Positions 17,531-27,285 of a DNA stretch of 64,000 nt are shown piece after piece. The notes below the pieces were generated by a model that made no database searches, had not been told where the DNA came from, and saw only the letters and a program-made list of their open reading frames with translations. Position 1 is the first letter of the stretch. Every line of letters starts with the position of its first letter. The position numbers and the translations under genes are program-made. The DNA comes from Trichocoleus sp. (GTDB lineage Bacteria; Cyanobacteriota; Cyanobacteriia; Elainellales; Elainellaceae). The stretch lies in assembly GCA_036702865.1 (NCBI GenBank), contig DATNQD010000063.1, positions 62,001-126,000 of the forward strand. Direction: 5' to 3'.

Positions 17531-17604
17531 ATTGTGATTAATCTAATGCTTGATTAAAGGTCAAGAATCAGGTCACTCTTTGTCAACAAAGCCAGCTACA
17601 GAAC

Positions 17605-17724
17605 TTAGATCGAAGAGCCGAGTCCTGCGTAAGCACCATAGAAAAATAGACCGACAACGACCAGCACACCTGTACCTGCGATCGTCGCGACAACCCACAG
17701 CGGAATTCTGCCTGATTGCAACAT
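17605..17724 (-). CDS. psbJ: Photosystem II reaction center protein J, PsbJ
   Basis: This 39-residue single-span PSII subunit sits near cytochrome b559 and the plastoquinone exchange channel. The sequence carries the family core [19 protein letters not shown] and ends [13 protein letters not shown]. It is the last gene of psbE-psbF-psbL-psbJ and was identified by translating the minus strand between the terminator and psbL. ATG is at 17724. Confidence 0.96.
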   Translation of the reverse strand: MLQSGRIPLWVVATIAGTGVLVVVGLFFYGAYAGLGSSI

Positions 17725-17797
17725 TCTTTTTCTTTAACCTCCCAACTGATTGAATTGCGAATGAAAAACTAATATACCTTCACTTCAGGTGAAAGGA

Positions 17798-17926
17798 TTA
17801 GTTGAAGAAATAGCTGGAGAACAAAATCCCCAGAACAAAAACAAGCAGCAAGCCTAGATAGAGTGAAGTTCGGTTCAACTCGACCGGCTGCTTATTTGGA
17901 TTAGAAGAACGATCTAAAGGTGCCAT
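17798..17926 (-). CDS. psbL: Photosystem II reaction center protein L, PsbL
   Basis: This 42-residue PSII subunit has the nearly invariant C-terminal stretch [20 protein letters not shown] followed by the rest of the single membrane span to SSYFFN. PsbL supports QA/QB-site function and PSII dimer formation. The N-terminus ([10 protein letters not shown]) is a few residues longer than common forms. It starts 9 bases after the psbF stop. Confidence 0.96.
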   Translation of the reverse strand: MAPLDRSSNPNKQPVELNRTSLYLGLLLVFVLGILFSSYFFN

Positions 17927-17935
17927 AGTTGCTGC

Positions 17936-18070
17936 CTACCGTTGAATAAACTGCATTGCTGCAATTGCGCCCAAGAAGAAGACAGAGGGCACTGCCAGCG
18001 TGTGAACTGCCAACCAGCGGACAGTAAAAATAGGATAAGAAACAGGTTGATTTGGAGTATTGCTTGTCAT
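17936..18070 (-). CDS. psbF: Cytochrome b559 beta subunit, PsbF
   Basis: This 44-residue single-span protein supplies one heme ligand, His23, in [11 protein letters not shown]. The rest of the span reads [16 protein letters not shown]. With PsbE it forms the PSII cytochrome b559 heterodimer, needed for PSII assembly and photoprotection. It lies between psbE and psbL in the conserved operon. Confidence 0.97.
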   Translation of the reverse strand: MTSNTPNQPVSYPIFTVRWLAVHTLAVPSVFFLGAIAAMQFIQR

Positions 18071-18088
18071 GATGTTTTGATCGCCAAA

Positions 18089-18340
18089 CTATTTTTCTTG
18101 TAGAAACTGATTGATCTGCTGTTTCCCTTCAAAACGATCGCTCACAATGGGTAATTCTTGGCGCGTTTGACTGTAATACTCGTTGGGTCTGGGCGTGCCA
18201 AACACATCGTATGCCAAACCAGTGCTAATAAACAGCCAACCCGCAACAAAGAGTGCCGGAATTGTGATGCTGTGAATTACCCAGTAACGAATGCTGGTTA
18301 CAATGTCCGAAAACGGACGCTCTCCAGTAGTACCTGCCAT
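18089..18340 (-). CDS. psbE: Cytochrome b559 alpha subunit, PsbE
   Basis: This 83-residue subunit has the heme-ligand His23 in [16 protein letters not shown], one membrane span, and the lumenal tail with [18 protein letters not shown]. It is the first gene of psbEFLJ. The 293 bases between it and ycf48 suggest it also has its own promoter, as is usual in cyanobacteria, although I cannot mark one with confidence. Confidence 0.98.
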   Translation of the reverse strand: MAGTTGERPFSDIVTSIRYWVIHSITIPALFVAGWLFISTGLAYDVFGTPRPNEYYSQTRQELPIVSDRFEGKQQINQFLQEK

Positions 18341-18633
18341 TCAATCTCCTCCCTGAAAACGGTGAAAATCTTAATCTCTATCATAAGGGAGAGCGTAGTC
18401 GCTCACAAGTGAACTTTGCGCTCTCGATTTCCTTTATTCGAGGGGTTTCAATTTCAATTTGTTTATTGAACAACCCACTTCGAGCAAAGTATTTTGTTTG
18501 ACATGAAGCGATCGATTTTGCATCAGTTATCGAGCCAGGAAATTGCATCATCCGAATCAAAATTAGGAATCGACTCTGCCAACGTTCCAGATCTCTGAAG
18601 CAACCATTCGATCGCCCAACAGTTTACCCAAAT

Positions 18634-19647
18634 CTAGGTGGCTTCAGTGGGTTCTTCGTACCGTAAAAGTGTACCGCGCTGACCCAGGACATAGCCTTGC
18701 TGCGGCGAGAGAAATACAATTTTGTAGAAATTGGACGGCACATCCTCAACGGCTCGGTCTTTCTGCCAGGTCTGCCCGTTGTCGTAGCTCACCATCAAGT
18801 TGCCGCTTCCACCCGATAGCCAAAGCTCCTCCGGCGTCCGGTATGCCAGATCCAGTAGCCCCCAGCTTGTTGCAAATTCTGGGCGAATTGGGTCTAACCA
18901 ATCCTCAGTTGCCTCCGGTTGGCTGAACTGCACCTGCCCCCCCCGAGCCAGCATCCAGAGCCGCCCATCTTGACTAAACCCCATGTTCTGTAAACGACGA
19001 GAGCTATTGCGGTTATGAGGCTGCCAGCCATCTTGTCCGGGTTCCCAAGTCGAAAAGAAGCTACCTCTTGCTGAGACGGCAACATATTTTCCATCAGGCG
19101 ATCGATCAATACTTCGCACAACCCCGACCGCATCCTGCACCATTGCCTGCCAGGTTCGTCCGCCATCCTTTGTCCGGTAGATTGCTCCTACATCCGTTGC
19201 CAGTTCTGCCGTTTTAGCATCTGTCGCTACGATCGTTTCTGGCGCACCGGGTAGTTTGTCGCTCAGAGGCACTCGTGACCAGGACTGACCGCCATCTGTC
19301 GTGTGAAGCATAATGCTTGGCTTCCCTACAACCCAACCTTCATTTCCAGAAAAGCTGATTGAAGAGAAGCTGTAGGTTAGCCCATCGCCCAAGTCCAACT
19401 CGCGCAGTTCCCAAGACTGGCCCCCGTCCTTCGTTTCCAGAAGTGTTTCCTTGCTGCCTACAAGCCAGCCATGATTGAGATCACCCGTGAAGGCAACATC
19501 AGCAATGGTTTCTTCTGTCGGCAGAGACACAATTTTCCAGGGATTCGCACTGGTTGATCCCAGGTAGTTGCGAGTGCAACTGCTACAGAGCAGCACGGCA
19601 ACCAGCACAATTACAATTTGCTTCAGCGGCTTGAGAATTGAATACAT
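18634..19647 (-). CDS. ycf48: Photosystem II assembly factor Ycf48 (HCF136 homologue)
   Basis: Ycf48 binds newly made D1 and helps assemble the PSII reaction centre. The 337-residue product has a lipoprotein signal (VAVLLCSSC, lipidated Cys at about 24). A seven-bladed propeller follows, with repeated blades such as [40 protein letters not shown] and [12 protein letters not shown]. Gene order rubA-ycf48-psbEFLJ is conserved in cyanobacteria and reflects a shared job in PSII biogenesis. Confidence 0.96.
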   Translation of the reverse strand: MYSILKPLKQIVIVLVAVLLCSSCTRNYLGSTSANPWKIVSLPTEETIADVAFTGDLNHGWLVGSKETLLETKDGGQSWELRELDLGDGLTYSFSSISFSGNEGWVVGKPSIMLHTTDGGQSWSRVPLSDKLPGAPETIVATDAKTAELATDVGAIYRTKDGGRTWQAMVQDAVGVVRSIDRSPDGKYVAVSARGSFFSTWEPGQDGWQPHNRNSSRRLQNMGFSQDGRLWMLARGGQVQFSQPEATEDWLDPIRPEFATSWGLLDLAYRTPEELWLSGGSGNLMVSYDNGQTWQKDRAVEDVPSNFYKIVFLSPQQGYVLGQRGTLLRYEEPTEAT

Positions 19648-19787
19648 CGGGTTCTATTGAGGTTGCTCTGACAAATATACAGACAGGGTAAAACTAAACA
19701 ATACGTGGATAGGGTTGGCTCAAATAAGCGAATGCTATGAAGCAAGCAAAGCTGGCTAGTCCGAGAAAAAGCCAAAGGAGCAGTTGC

Positions 19788-20123
19788 TTATTTCAAACCA
19801 TACAGGCTGAGGAAAAAGATAACCCCCAGAGCCAGCCCACCAAAAATGAGAATGTTTTTCTGACCCGGAGTCAGGGTATTGACACCTAACCCATACCCTA
19901 AATTCTCCTTAAACCCAGAGGGGTTGCCCAGGGGACCAACATTGCTGAATCGTGATTTACGTGCAGTGCAAACCGGACAACGCCAGTTTTCGGGCAGGTC
20001 GGTAAATGCTGTACCCGCTGAAATATTGCTGGTATTGTCTCCCCGAACTGGTTCATAGACATAACCACAAGCCCCGCATTCGTATCGATCGAGGGTCTTG
20101 GGATCAAGAGCTTCCGTACTCAT
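19788..20123 (-). CDS. rubA: Membrane-anchored rubredoxin RubA
   Basis: This 111-residue protein has a rubredoxin domain with four iron-binding Cys (Cys16, Cys19, Cys49, Cys52 in YECGACGYVY and WRCPVCTARK). A linker and a C-terminal membrane span (NILIFGGLALGVIFFLSLYG) follow. RubA is a thylakoid rubredoxin required for PSII, and in some species PSI, assembly. It leads the rubA-ycf48-psbEFLJ cluster. ATG is at 20123. Confidence 0.96.
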   Translation of the reverse strand: MSTEALDPKTLDRYECGACGYVYEPVRGDNTSNISAGTAFTDLPENWRCPVCTARKSRFSNVGPLGNPSGFKENLGYGLGVNTLTPGQKNILIFGGLALGVIFFLSLYGLK

Positions 20124-20298
20124 AGCGGTGCTTACCAGAAAATTAAGGAAAAGAGCAAGTGAGAAAGATTAAAAACTCTGTTAACGATTATGACATAGAG
20201 TGCTGCTGCTACAGACTATTGATCCCGACAGGGTAATACAGGCAAGAAAAAGCAAGATGGGGAATTGAAAGCAAAGAAGTGGTCTTGCCAGACTCTGT

Positions 20299-20319
20299 TG
20301 ACCAGTGACCAGCGACCAG
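20299..20319. repeat. Three tandem heptamers TGACCAG-type
   Basis: TGACCAG, TGACCAG and CGACCAG follow one another without gaps between lspA and rubA. The unit differs by one base from the complement of TTGGTCA, an STRR unit described in filamentous cyanobacteria (recalled, not looked up). Confidence 0.6.
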
Positions 20320-20350
20320 GAATTAATCACCCATTCCCTTACCTACCTCC

Positions 20351-20839
20351 TCAATTATCCTTCCGCTTCGAGTACCCATTGGACTGGGGCGGTCTTTGAA
20401 AGGCAGCAATCAGGAGACAGATAATTCCAACGTTGATGCAAATGTCTGCAATGTTGAAAACGGGAAATTGGATGAGGCGGAAATCTAGAAAATCGACGAC
20501 TTCATTGCGGAGGAAGCGATCGATGCCATTTCCCAATGCACCTGCCAGAATACTGCCATAGCCGATTTGCTCCCAGCGATTCATCCGGGCGCTGAACCAG
20601 CCCAGGGCAATCAACCCTAAACTCACTGCCAGAGACAGCCAACGTAGCCATTCACCACGCTCACTAAAGAGGCTAAACGCTGCCCCTTTATTGGTGACAA
20701 AGGTAAGGTGAAACACTCCTGGGAGCAGGGGAACGGTTTGATTAAGTTCAAAGGATTGGAGTATCCAAAACTTTGTCACCTGATCGAGAATCAGCCCTAC
20801 CAATGCGGCAACCCAGAAAGTCGGATTCTTCAGTCTCAT
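20351..20839 (-). CDS. lspA: Lipoprotein signal peptidase LspA (signal peptidase II)
   Basis: This 162-residue four-span aspartic protease cleaves prolipoprotein signal peptides ahead of the lipidated Cys. Visible are DQVTKFW near the N-terminus, TNKGAAFSLF, and the two catalytic Asp in GNGIDRF and FNIADICIN. ATG at 20839 is preferred over an in-frame TTG two codons earlier. It lies 51 bases downstream of bioY on the same strand, so the two are probably cotranscribed. Confidence 0.95.
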   Translation of the reverse strand: MRLKNPTFWVAALVGLILDQVTKFWILQSFELNQTVPLLPGVFHLTFVTNKGAAFSLFSERGEWLRWLSLAVSLGLIALGWFSARMNRWEQIGYGSILAGALGNGIDRFLRNEVVDFLDFRLIQFPVFNIADICINVGIICLLIAAFQRPPQSNGYSKRKDN

Positions 20840-20890
20840 AGTCAAGTTAAGGGGGGAAGCGATCGCAGGAGGACATGAACTAGTAACACC

Positions 20891-21505
20891 CTAGTAAAAC
20901 AGAAGGTGACGCAAGATAAAAGCGAGAACTGCCACTGCACAAACAATTGCAAGCTGCCCAGGAAGTGGCTGGAGTGAGTAGGTTAGAAGTGTTTTGCCCA
21001 ATGGCAATGCCGCAAAGTTAGACCATTTAAGGGCATGAACCAGCAGGAGATAAGCGGCTCCGGTCAGATGAATGGTAAATAGCCCCACCAAACAGCTAAA
21101 CGCCAGAGATTCTAACCGGATTGGCAAGCGAAATGCCAGCCAGCCACAAACCCAGGCTCCGGGAACAAATCCAAGTAAATAACCAAAGTTGGGGCGATGG
21201 ATATAGTCAAATCCGCCGCCTTGAGTAAAAACGTTAAACCAGGTCAAACCAAGCAGCAGATAAGCAATTTGTGAAACGGCTGCGGCTCTTCGTCCACCCA
21301 GGCAACCAATCAGCAAAACTGCGCCAATCTGGCAAGTGACTCCAAGCGAATGGGGCTGGATGCCTTGCCCCCAACTCCAGGGAGGGTTGGTAATAAAGGC
21401 TTCTAGGAGCGTCCCCCCGATCGTCAAAATTAGACCAATCAGTGCCCAGAGAATTTGGGTAGGAGCAGTCACTTTCACTTCAAAAGAGGGGGTAAAGGGA
21501 AGCAA
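20891..21505 (-). CDS. bioY: Biotin transporter substrate-binding component BioY
   Basis: This is a 204-residue membrane protein with about six spans. It carries the BioY pattern QIGAVLLIGCLGGRRAAAVSQIAYLLLGL and GFVPGAWVCGWLAF. BioY captures biotin and works alone or with ECF energising subunits; none is encoded nearby. The frame begins with TTG at 21505. A GTG at 21478 (VKVTAPTQILW) is an alternative start, and no clear ribosome binding site decides between them. Confidence 0.88.
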   Translation of the reverse strand: MLPFTPSFEVKVTAPTQILWALIGLILTIGGTLLEAFITNPPWSWGQGIQPHSLGVTCQIGAVLLIGCLGGRRAAAVSQIAYLLLGLTWFNVFTQGGGFDYIHRPNFGYLLGFVPGAWVCGWLAFRLPIRLESLAFSCLVGLFTIHLTGAAYLLLVHALKWSNFAALPLGKTLLTYSLQPLPGQLAIVCAVAVLAFILRHLLFY

Positions 21506-21661
21506 GGATAACTGGCTGAAATCACTTCTACAGGCTTTTGAGTAATTTCTATTGCACTATCTGGTGCAACGTCGGAACGATTATACTCTTCCCGCACCCA
21601 ATCGCAGCACCCCTCTAGAGAATTGTCCTCATTGTCGCGAATGCCCTAGCTGGCAGCAAAA

Positions 21662-22618
21662 CTAGGAAACGGTCGCCAGTTCTTCTGTTTGCCGTCGAGG
21701 AATTTCGTAGGTGAAAAAATCATGCGCCATGATCGTATTTGGAAAAATCGATCGTGCTTCAGCCAAGAGATCATCGAGGACGATCGAGTTTCCGGGGGCA
21801 TAGCGGGGGCTAAAGTGCGTCATGATCAGTTGTTTGACACCAGCACCTAGGGCAGTTTGTGCTGCCATTGTTGAAGTGGAGTGCAGTCGTTGATAAGCCA
21901 GTTCTGCATCTTGATGGGCAAAAGTGGCTTCGTGAACCAGCACGTCAGCATCACGCGATAGCTCAACAGCGTTCTCACAGTAAATTGTGTCTGTACAGTA
22001 AACAAACTTTCGTCCGGCTTGCGTTGCGCCACAAAAATCTGCGCCATTAATGATGCGTCCATCCGGTAAGGTAATGGCTTCACCGCGTTTCAACCTGCCA
22101 TAGAGTGGACCCGAAGGAATGCCGAGTTTTGTTGCGCGATCGACATCAAACCGTCCTGGTTTATCTTTCTCTGTAATGCGATAGCCAAAAGCAGGGACAC
22201 GATGCGTCAGTGGGGCACAGCTTACTGTAAACTCTTCGTCTTCAAAGACGACTCCAGGCTCAACAGTGTGAACCTTAACTGGGTAGGAAAAATGAGTTTG
22301 GGAATAGCGCCCAGATGCCTTGAGGTAGTCTTCTAATTTAGGTGGACCATAGACATCGATGCGGGTCGGATTTCCTGCCAGTCCACAACTTGCCAGCAAC
22401 CCCATTAATCCATAGGTGTGGTCACCATGCATGTGGGTCACAAAAATCCGCGTAATCTGGCTAATCTTCAGGTCACTCCGCAAAATTTGATGCTGCGTTC
22501 CTTCCCCACAGTCAAACAGCCAGACTTCTGCTCGCTGCGGCAATCGCAAAGCAAGACTGGAAACGTTGCGCGATCGAGTCGGCACACCTGAACTGGTTCC
22601 TAGAAACGTGATTTGCAA
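21662..22618 (-). CDS. rnz: Ribonuclease Z
   Basis: This 318-residue metallo-beta-lactamase-fold endonuclease trims tRNA 3' trailers, which is consistent with tRNA genes here lacking encoded CCA. Zinc ligands are seen in [10 protein letters not shown] (near residue 63), FVYCTDTIY (Asp), and the final IMTHFSPRY. The N-terminus [18 protein letters not shown] is canonical, and it starts with TTG at 22618. The length is normal. Confidence 0.94.
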   Translation of the reverse strand: MQITFLGTSSGVPTRSRNVSSLALRLPQRAEVWLFDCGEGTQHQILRSDLKISQITRIFVTHMHGDHTYGLMGLLASCGLAGNPTRIDVYGPPKLEDYLKASGRYSQTHFSYPVKVHTVEPGVVFEDEEFTVSCAPLTHRVPAFGYRITEKDKPGRFDVDRATKLGIPSGPLYGRLKRGEAITLPDGRIINGADFCGATQAGRKFVYCTDTIYCENAVELSRDADVLVHEATFAHQDAELAYQRLHSTSTMAAQTALGAGVKQLIMTHFSPRYAPGNSIVLDDLLAEARSIFPNTIMAHDFFTYEIPRRQTEELATVS

Positions 22619-22949
22619 AGCTCAATTTACCCAATTTCTACCAAATCTATAGTGACACAAGGGAGAGGAGAAGGAACGAGGGCACTGTGGGGAGGTGATG
22701 GGGAAAGGGGAATGAAGGAAGCAAAGAGAAGCAGTGAAATAATTGGGTCAACCTTTGGGAACTGGGGGTAGAGCGGGGCAGTCTGGAGGAGAGGGTTGAG
22801 TGATGTGAAGTAAATGTTTAAGATTCAACTTGGATAATTCAAATTCCGCAATTTTGTGGGTAAATCTTAACGAGTTCGCTTAAGATGAACCAGACTAAAC
22901 GCTTTCAGGTGCTCTCCAGAATGATTTTTGAGTGTGAGGAGCTTGTCTA
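22619..22949. other. Purine-rich intergenic gap with heptamer phasing
   Basis: The 331 bp gap separates divergent rnz and the SpoIID-like gene. From 22661 to 22716 the + strand is strongly purine-rich and falls into degenerate heptamers, many ending in GG or GGG. It ends with an AT-rich stretch (22800-22920) suited to a promoter for the SpoIID-like gene. No ORF or RNA was recognised. Confidence 0.5.
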
Positions 22950-24206
22950 ATGACATTGAAAGATGCGGTACCCCAAACTTCGCTTGCCCGATCGTCTCAA
23001 TCCAAATCTCAATCTAGTTCTCAATCACCATCCCATTTGGGGCAATGGGTGAAGTTGTTGCTGCATCAGGGGAAACGTTCCTGGTGGATGGGGCTGCTGT
23101 TCTGGCTGATGGCAATGGCTCCGGCACAGGCTGAGTTGGAATTGCGAGTGGCGATCGAACAAGATGTGAGCCAGGTGAAGGTGGGTAGCTCCACAGATGC
23201 CATTTTACGAGACGGTTCAGGACGAGTGCTGGCTCAAATTCCGGGGATGAATGCGGTTCTGGCAGCAAAAAAAGACGGGCAGATTGAGGTCAACCAGCTA
23301 GAAGCCAGCCAGCTTTGGGTGGAGCCGAAGCAAGAAGATGGGTTCGTGTTTATTGGTGACAAATGGTATCGGGGTCGAACGCTCGTTGTGCCGACTGCAG
23401 GTGGACTGACTGCGGTCAATTATGTGGATCTGGAACACTATCTCTACAGCGTTGTTGGTTCCGAGATGCCACCCAGTTGGAGCCTGGAGGCACTAAAAGC
23501 TCAAGCAGTTGCGGCGCGTTCCTATGCACTCTATCAGCGCCAGAATAGTGCAAATGCTGTATTTGATGTAGGCGACACGACCCAATGGCAGGTTTACAAG
23601 GGTTTAGAAGAAGAAACGCCAAGCACCCGTGCTGCTGTAGATACAACCCAGGGACAGGTCTTGACCTATAGCGGGCAGATCATTAATGCCGTATTTCATT
23701 CTTGCGCTGGGGGCTTCACAGAGAATGTTGAGGATGTCTGGTCGAATCCTTTGCCCTACCTGAGAGGCGTTCCCAGTCCTGATCAAGATATGCAGGGCTG
23801 CAAGTGGGAGCCGCTAACTTTAAGCGCAGATGAACTGAGCCAGAAGCTTGGCTACGACGGCACGATCTACTCCGTCCAGGTTCAGCGTCACCCGCATGGA
23901 CGGGTCATTGCTCTCCAAATTGAGGGAAGTGCCGGAACCAAAACGATCGAAGGAGAAGATGTCCGGGAAGAACTGGGCTTGCGAAGCACCTTGTTTTCGA
24001 TCGAATCGATTACCGGAAGAGTTGCTACGACAGGGAATTTACCCGCCTCTCCAACCCGGTTTCAGATCTCTGGCAGTGGCTTTGGACATGGTGTTGGCAT
24101 GAGCCAGTATGGAGCTTATGGCTTGGCGCAGCAGGGCTGGAACTATCAGCAGATTGTGACGCACTACTTTACGGGAGCGCAACTGGCGCGGATGCAAGTG
24201 AGGTAG
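22950..24206 (+). CDS. SpoIID/LytB-domain secreted protein
   Basis: This 418-residue protein has an N-terminal signal or anchor at about residues 45-62 (WWMGLLFWLMAMAPAQA) after a Ser-rich cytoplasmic stretch. A SpoIID domain follows: LEHYLYSVVGSEMPPSWSLEALKAQAVAARSYAL, TTQGQVLTYSGQIINAVFHSCAGG and GSGFGHGVGMSQYGAYGLA. SpoIID of Bacillus is a lytic transglycosylase acting on denuded glycan. Cyanobacterial members are presumed cell-wall remodelling enzymes. GAGGAG at 22935-22940 supports the ATG. It is convergent with recQ, with a 41-base gap. Confidence 0.88.
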   Translation: MTLKDAVPQTSLARSSQSKSQSSSQSPSHLGQWVKLLLHQGKRSWWMGLLFWLMAMAPAQAELELRVAIEQDVSQVKVGSSTDAILRDGSGRVLAQIPGMNAVLAAKKDGQIEVNQLEASQLWVEPKQEDGFVFIGDKWYRGRTLVVPTAGGLTAVNYVDLEHYLYSVVGSEMPPSWSLEALKAQAVAARSYALYQRQNSANAVFDVGDTTQWQVYKGLEEETPSTRAAVDTTQGQVLTYSGQIINAVFHSCAGGFTENVEDVWSNPLPYLRGVPSPDQDMQGCKWEPLTLSADELSQKLGYDGTIYSVQVQRHPHGRVIALQIEGSAGTKTIEGEDVREELGLRSTLFSIESITGRVATTGNLPASPTRFQISGSGFGHGVGMSQYGAYGLAQQGWNYQQIVTHYFTGAQLARMQVR

Positions 24207-24247
24207 AGGAGCAAGGGGGGAGACGGATGGACGTGGGAAGAGCAGAG

Positions 24248-25696
24248 TTAGGGCTTGCGGCTGCATCGATCGCAGTGTCCGCAGCGGTTCAACTGGGCTG
24301 CCTCTTCTGTGAATCCGAATGAGCTTAACAAAAATTGCCAGCGACAGGTTGTGTGGGTGAGGTAACGGCTCATTTGCTGAGTGGCACTCGTTTGCGGGGC
24401 AGTTTTGGTAGGCTTGTCGGGATGGATCTGGTAGTTGAAGGGGTCACGCCATTCGAGCTGTCCGGTGCTGTGCAGCAGGGAAAGGGCGATCGGGCTGTCC
24501 TTGATGGTTCGGCTCACGGTTGTGATATTGCCCTCCGGGGGAAGCTGGCGAATCAGTTGTTGGGCAAGCTGCTGCTGCTTGTGAATCTGGCTCTGAAAGT
24601 ATGTCTGGCGTTGGCGATCGGCAGGATCAAGCCATCCAGTAGGTTCGCTGATGAGGGTGAGTGCTTCCGAAGGTTTTCCGTCTCGTCCGGCGCGTCCAAC
24701 TTCCTGCACATATTCTGATAGGAGCAATGGCGCGTGAAAGTGAATGACCCAACGCACATCCGGTTTATTGATGCCCATCCCGAAAGCTGAGGTGCAAACG
24801 ACAAAGGGCATGTTACCGCGAATCCAGGCTGCTTCAATCGATCGACGCTCTTGGGGGCTGAGTCCGGCATGATAGGCGGCTGTTTTGAAGCCAGATTGCG
24901 TTAACTCATCTGCCAGAGCTTCGGCATCGCGGCGGGTTCGCACATAAACCAAACCTGCTTGACCGGGTCTTTTCCTCATCAATTGCAGCAATCTCTGTTT
25001 TCTGCCTCTGGGTGACCAGGCAGTTTGGACTGAGAGATGCAGGTTAGGGCGATAGAGACTGGCAAGAAAGATTTGCGGGTCACGGAGTTGTAGGACAGAT
25101 TGAATGATTTGCTGTGCTTGAGGATCAGCCGTGGCAGTGAAGGCGGCGATCGGTATTTGGGTTCCGGGCGGTTTGGTTTGCAGCAGTGCCGGACGAATTG
25201 CCCCTAAACGACGGTATGCCGGACGGAAGGTATCTCCCCATTGCACTAGGCAGTGCGCTTCATCCAAAATCAAGCCATTGATCCGCAGATCGGGCTGACA
25301 AAGCCGCTCCCAAACTGGCGGGCTTAAGAGCGTTTCTGGCGAGACATAGAGTAACCGAAGTTTTTGCTGCTCCAGTGCCCAAAGGATTTGGCGGCGTTGC
25401 TGGTTTGGGAGTTCGCTGTGTAATAGAGCCGCAGGAAGGCGACGATCGCATAATTCCTGTACCTGATTTTCCATCAGCGCCACCAATGGAGAAACTACCA
25501 GTGTTAGACCCGTCTGGAGCAAGGCAGGCAATTGAAAACAAATGGATTTGCCGCCTCCCGTTGGCATGACCACCAGTGCATCTTGTTTTGACAGCAGGCT
25601 TTGGACAATTTCTCCTTGTGGCGATCGAAAGTCGGAGTAGCCCCAGATGCACTGAAAAGTCGATCGAACCTGTTCCCAATCGGCTGAGTAAGGCAT
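24248..25696 (-). CDS. recQ: RecQ-family ATP-dependent DNA helicase
   Basis: This 482-residue superfamily 2 helicase has Walker A VVMPTGGGKSICFQLPALL, a DEAH box (LDEAHCLVQWGDTFRP), motif III FTATADPQ, motif V FGMGINKPDVRWVIHFH and motif VI QEVGRAGRDG. The C-terminus has a Cys cluster (CRWQFLL and CGHCDRC) as in the RecQ zinc domain. No HRDC domain follows, so it is a short cyanobacterial form. It probably unwinds recombination or replication intermediates. Confidence 0.92.
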   Translation of the reverse strand: MPYSADWEQVRSTFQCIWGYSDFRSPQGEIVQSLLSKQDALVVMPTGGGKSICFQLPALLQTGLTLVVSPLVALMENQVQELCDRRLPAALLHSELPNQQRRQILWALEQQKLRLLYVSPETLLSPPVWERLCQPDLRINGLILDEAHCLVQWGDTFRPAYRRLGAIRPALLQTKPPGTQIPIAAFTATADPQAQQIIQSVLQLRDPQIFLASLYRPNLHLSVQTAWSPRGRKQRLLQLMRKRPGQAGLVYVRTRRDAEALADELTQSGFKTAAYHAGLSPQERRSIEAAWIRGNMPFVVCTSAFGMGINKPDVRWVIHFHAPLLLSEYVQEVGRAGRDGKPSEALTLISEPTGWLDPADRQRQTYFQSQIHKQQQLAQQLIRQLPPEGNITTVSRTIKDSPIALSLLHSTGQLEWRDPFNYQIHPDKPTKTAPQTSATQQMSRYLTHTTCRWQFLLSSFGFTEEAAQLNRCGHCDRCSRKP

Positions 25697-25816
25697 TTCT
25701 AAGTGGTGATTGCAGCATGTTCAGGGTTCCCGCAAATGATTCGGGCAGAGCCAGAGCGATGGGAATAAAGGCAATTAGCGGAACCAGTCTCTGTAATGAG
25801 CGGATAGGTTGCCATC

Positions 25817-25845
25817 AAAAAAGGGCTGGTATTACACCTAGCCCC
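25817..25845 (-). terminator. Rho-independent terminator of gnd
   Basis: On the minus strand the stem GGGCT...AGCCC, extended by GGT/ACC with one bulge, is followed by six T (complement of 25817-25822). It lies about 35 bases after the gnd stop codon and between gnd and the recQ promoter region. Confidence 0.8.
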
Positions 25846-25878
25846 ATGAAGGATTAAAGAAGGGATGCAATTGAGCAA

Positions 25879-27285
25879 CTAGAACCAGTCGGCGTGGAAG
25901 GTTCCGGGTTTGTCGGTGCGCTCGAAGGTATGTGCTCCAAAGTAGTCACGCTGTGCTTGAGTCAGGTTTTGCGGCAGTCTTGCCAGACGGTAGCTGTCGA
26001 AGTAGTCGAGCGAAGCACTAAAGGCAGGAACCGGAATTCCCAGTTTTGCGGCAGTCATCAACACTTCCCGCCAAGCATCCTGGCGATCGAGGATCGTCTG
26101 CCTAAATTCTGGAGCCATTAGCAGGTTTGGCAACTGAGGATTCTCATCGTAGGCGCGTTTGATCTTGTTCAAGAAGCCCGCTCGGATAATACAGCCTCCC
26201 TTCCAGATCCGGGCAGTTTCACCTAAGTCCAGGTTGTACCCAAACTCCTGAGATGCTTTACTGAGCAGCGCCATGCCTTGCGCGTAGGAGCAAATTTTTG
26301 AGCAGTAGAGGGCATCCCGAATTTTGTTGACAAAGCCCTTGGTATCCCCGTCATATTTGCCCATCGGTCCGCTCAGTTCTTTGGAAGCTGCTACCCGCTC
26401 TTGCTTAATCGAAGACATAATGCGGGCGTTTACTGCGGCGATAATTGTGGGAATGCTGACGCCCAGTTCTAGCGCACTTGAAACAGTCCAGCGACCTGTG
26501 CCCTTTTGTCCAGCAGCATCCAAAATTACATCAACGAGTGGCAGCCCGGTATCGGGGTCCATTTTAGTGAAAATATCTGCTGTAATTTCAATCAGGAAGG
26601 AGTTGAGTTCGTCTGTGGTGTTCCACTCGGCAAAGACTTCATGCAGTTGGGTGTGATCTAAGCCCAGGGCATTTCTGAGCAAGTCGTATGCTTCTGCGAT
26701 CAGCTGCATATCCCCATACTCAATGCCGTTGTGAACCATCTTGACGTAATGTCCAGAGCCACCGGGACCAATGTAGGTAACACAGGGACCATCATCAACC
26801 TGTGCTGCGATTTTAGTGACGATCGGTTCGATCTCCCGATAAGCTGCCTCCGTTCCGCCGGGCATGAGGCTAGGACCATTCAATGCCCCTTCTTCGCCGC
26901 CGCTCACTCCCATGCCGATGAAGCGTAGCCCCGTAGATTCCATCTCTTTCACGCGGCGTTCTGTATCGGTATACAGTGAGTTGCCGCCGTCAATGATCAT
27001 GTCGCCTTCTTCCAGCAGAGGCTTCAACTGGTTCATCACGGCATCTACCGGGCTCCCGGCTTTCACCATGATCAAAATGCGACGAGGGCGTTCTAAGGAT
27101 TGAACGAAGTCCTCCAGGGAGTAGGCTGCATGAAAATTCTTTCCCTGTGCCCTTGTCTTCATGAAATTCTCAGTCACTGAAGACGTGCGGTTATAAACAG
27201 AAACCGGGAAACCATTGCGCTCGACGTTAAGAGCCAGGTTTTCCCCCATGACTGCTAGACCGATCAGACCAAAACTTTGTGCCAT
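25879..27285 (-). CDS. gnd: 6-phosphogluconate dehydrogenase (decarboxylating)
   Basis: This 468-residue enzyme oxidises 6-phosphogluconate to ribulose 5-phosphate with NADP, the main dark NADPH source in cyanobacteria. The Rossmann motif is GLIGLAVMGENLALN. Further signatures are VSGGEEGALNGPSLMPGG, the catalytic VKMVHNGIEYGDMQLI and the C-terminal YFGAHTFERTDKPGTFH. Two palindromes in the upstream gap may be regulatory. A good terminator follows. Confidence 0.97.
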   Translation of the reverse strand: MAQSFGLIGLAVMGENLALNVERNGFPVSVYNRTSSVTENFMKTRAQGKNFHAAYSLEDFVQSLERPRRILIMVKAGSPVDAVMNQLKPLLEEGDMIIDGGNSLYTDTERRVKEMESTGLRFIGMGVSGGEEGALNGPSLMPGGTEAAYREIEPIVTKIAAQVDDGPCVTYIGPGGSGHYVKMVHNGIEYGDMQLIAEAYDLLRNALGLDHTQLHEVFAEWNTTDELNSFLIEITADIFTKMDPDTGLPLVDVILDAAGQKGTGRWTVSSALELGVSIPTIIAAVNARIMSSIKQERVAASKELSGPMGKYDGDTKGFVNKIRDALYCSKICSYAQGMALLSKASQEFGYNLDLGETARIWKGGCIIRAGFLNKIKRAYDENPQLPNLLMAPEFRQTILDRQDAWREVLMTAAKLGIPVPAFSASLDYFDSYRLARLPQNLTQAQRDYFGAHTFERTDKPGTFHADWF

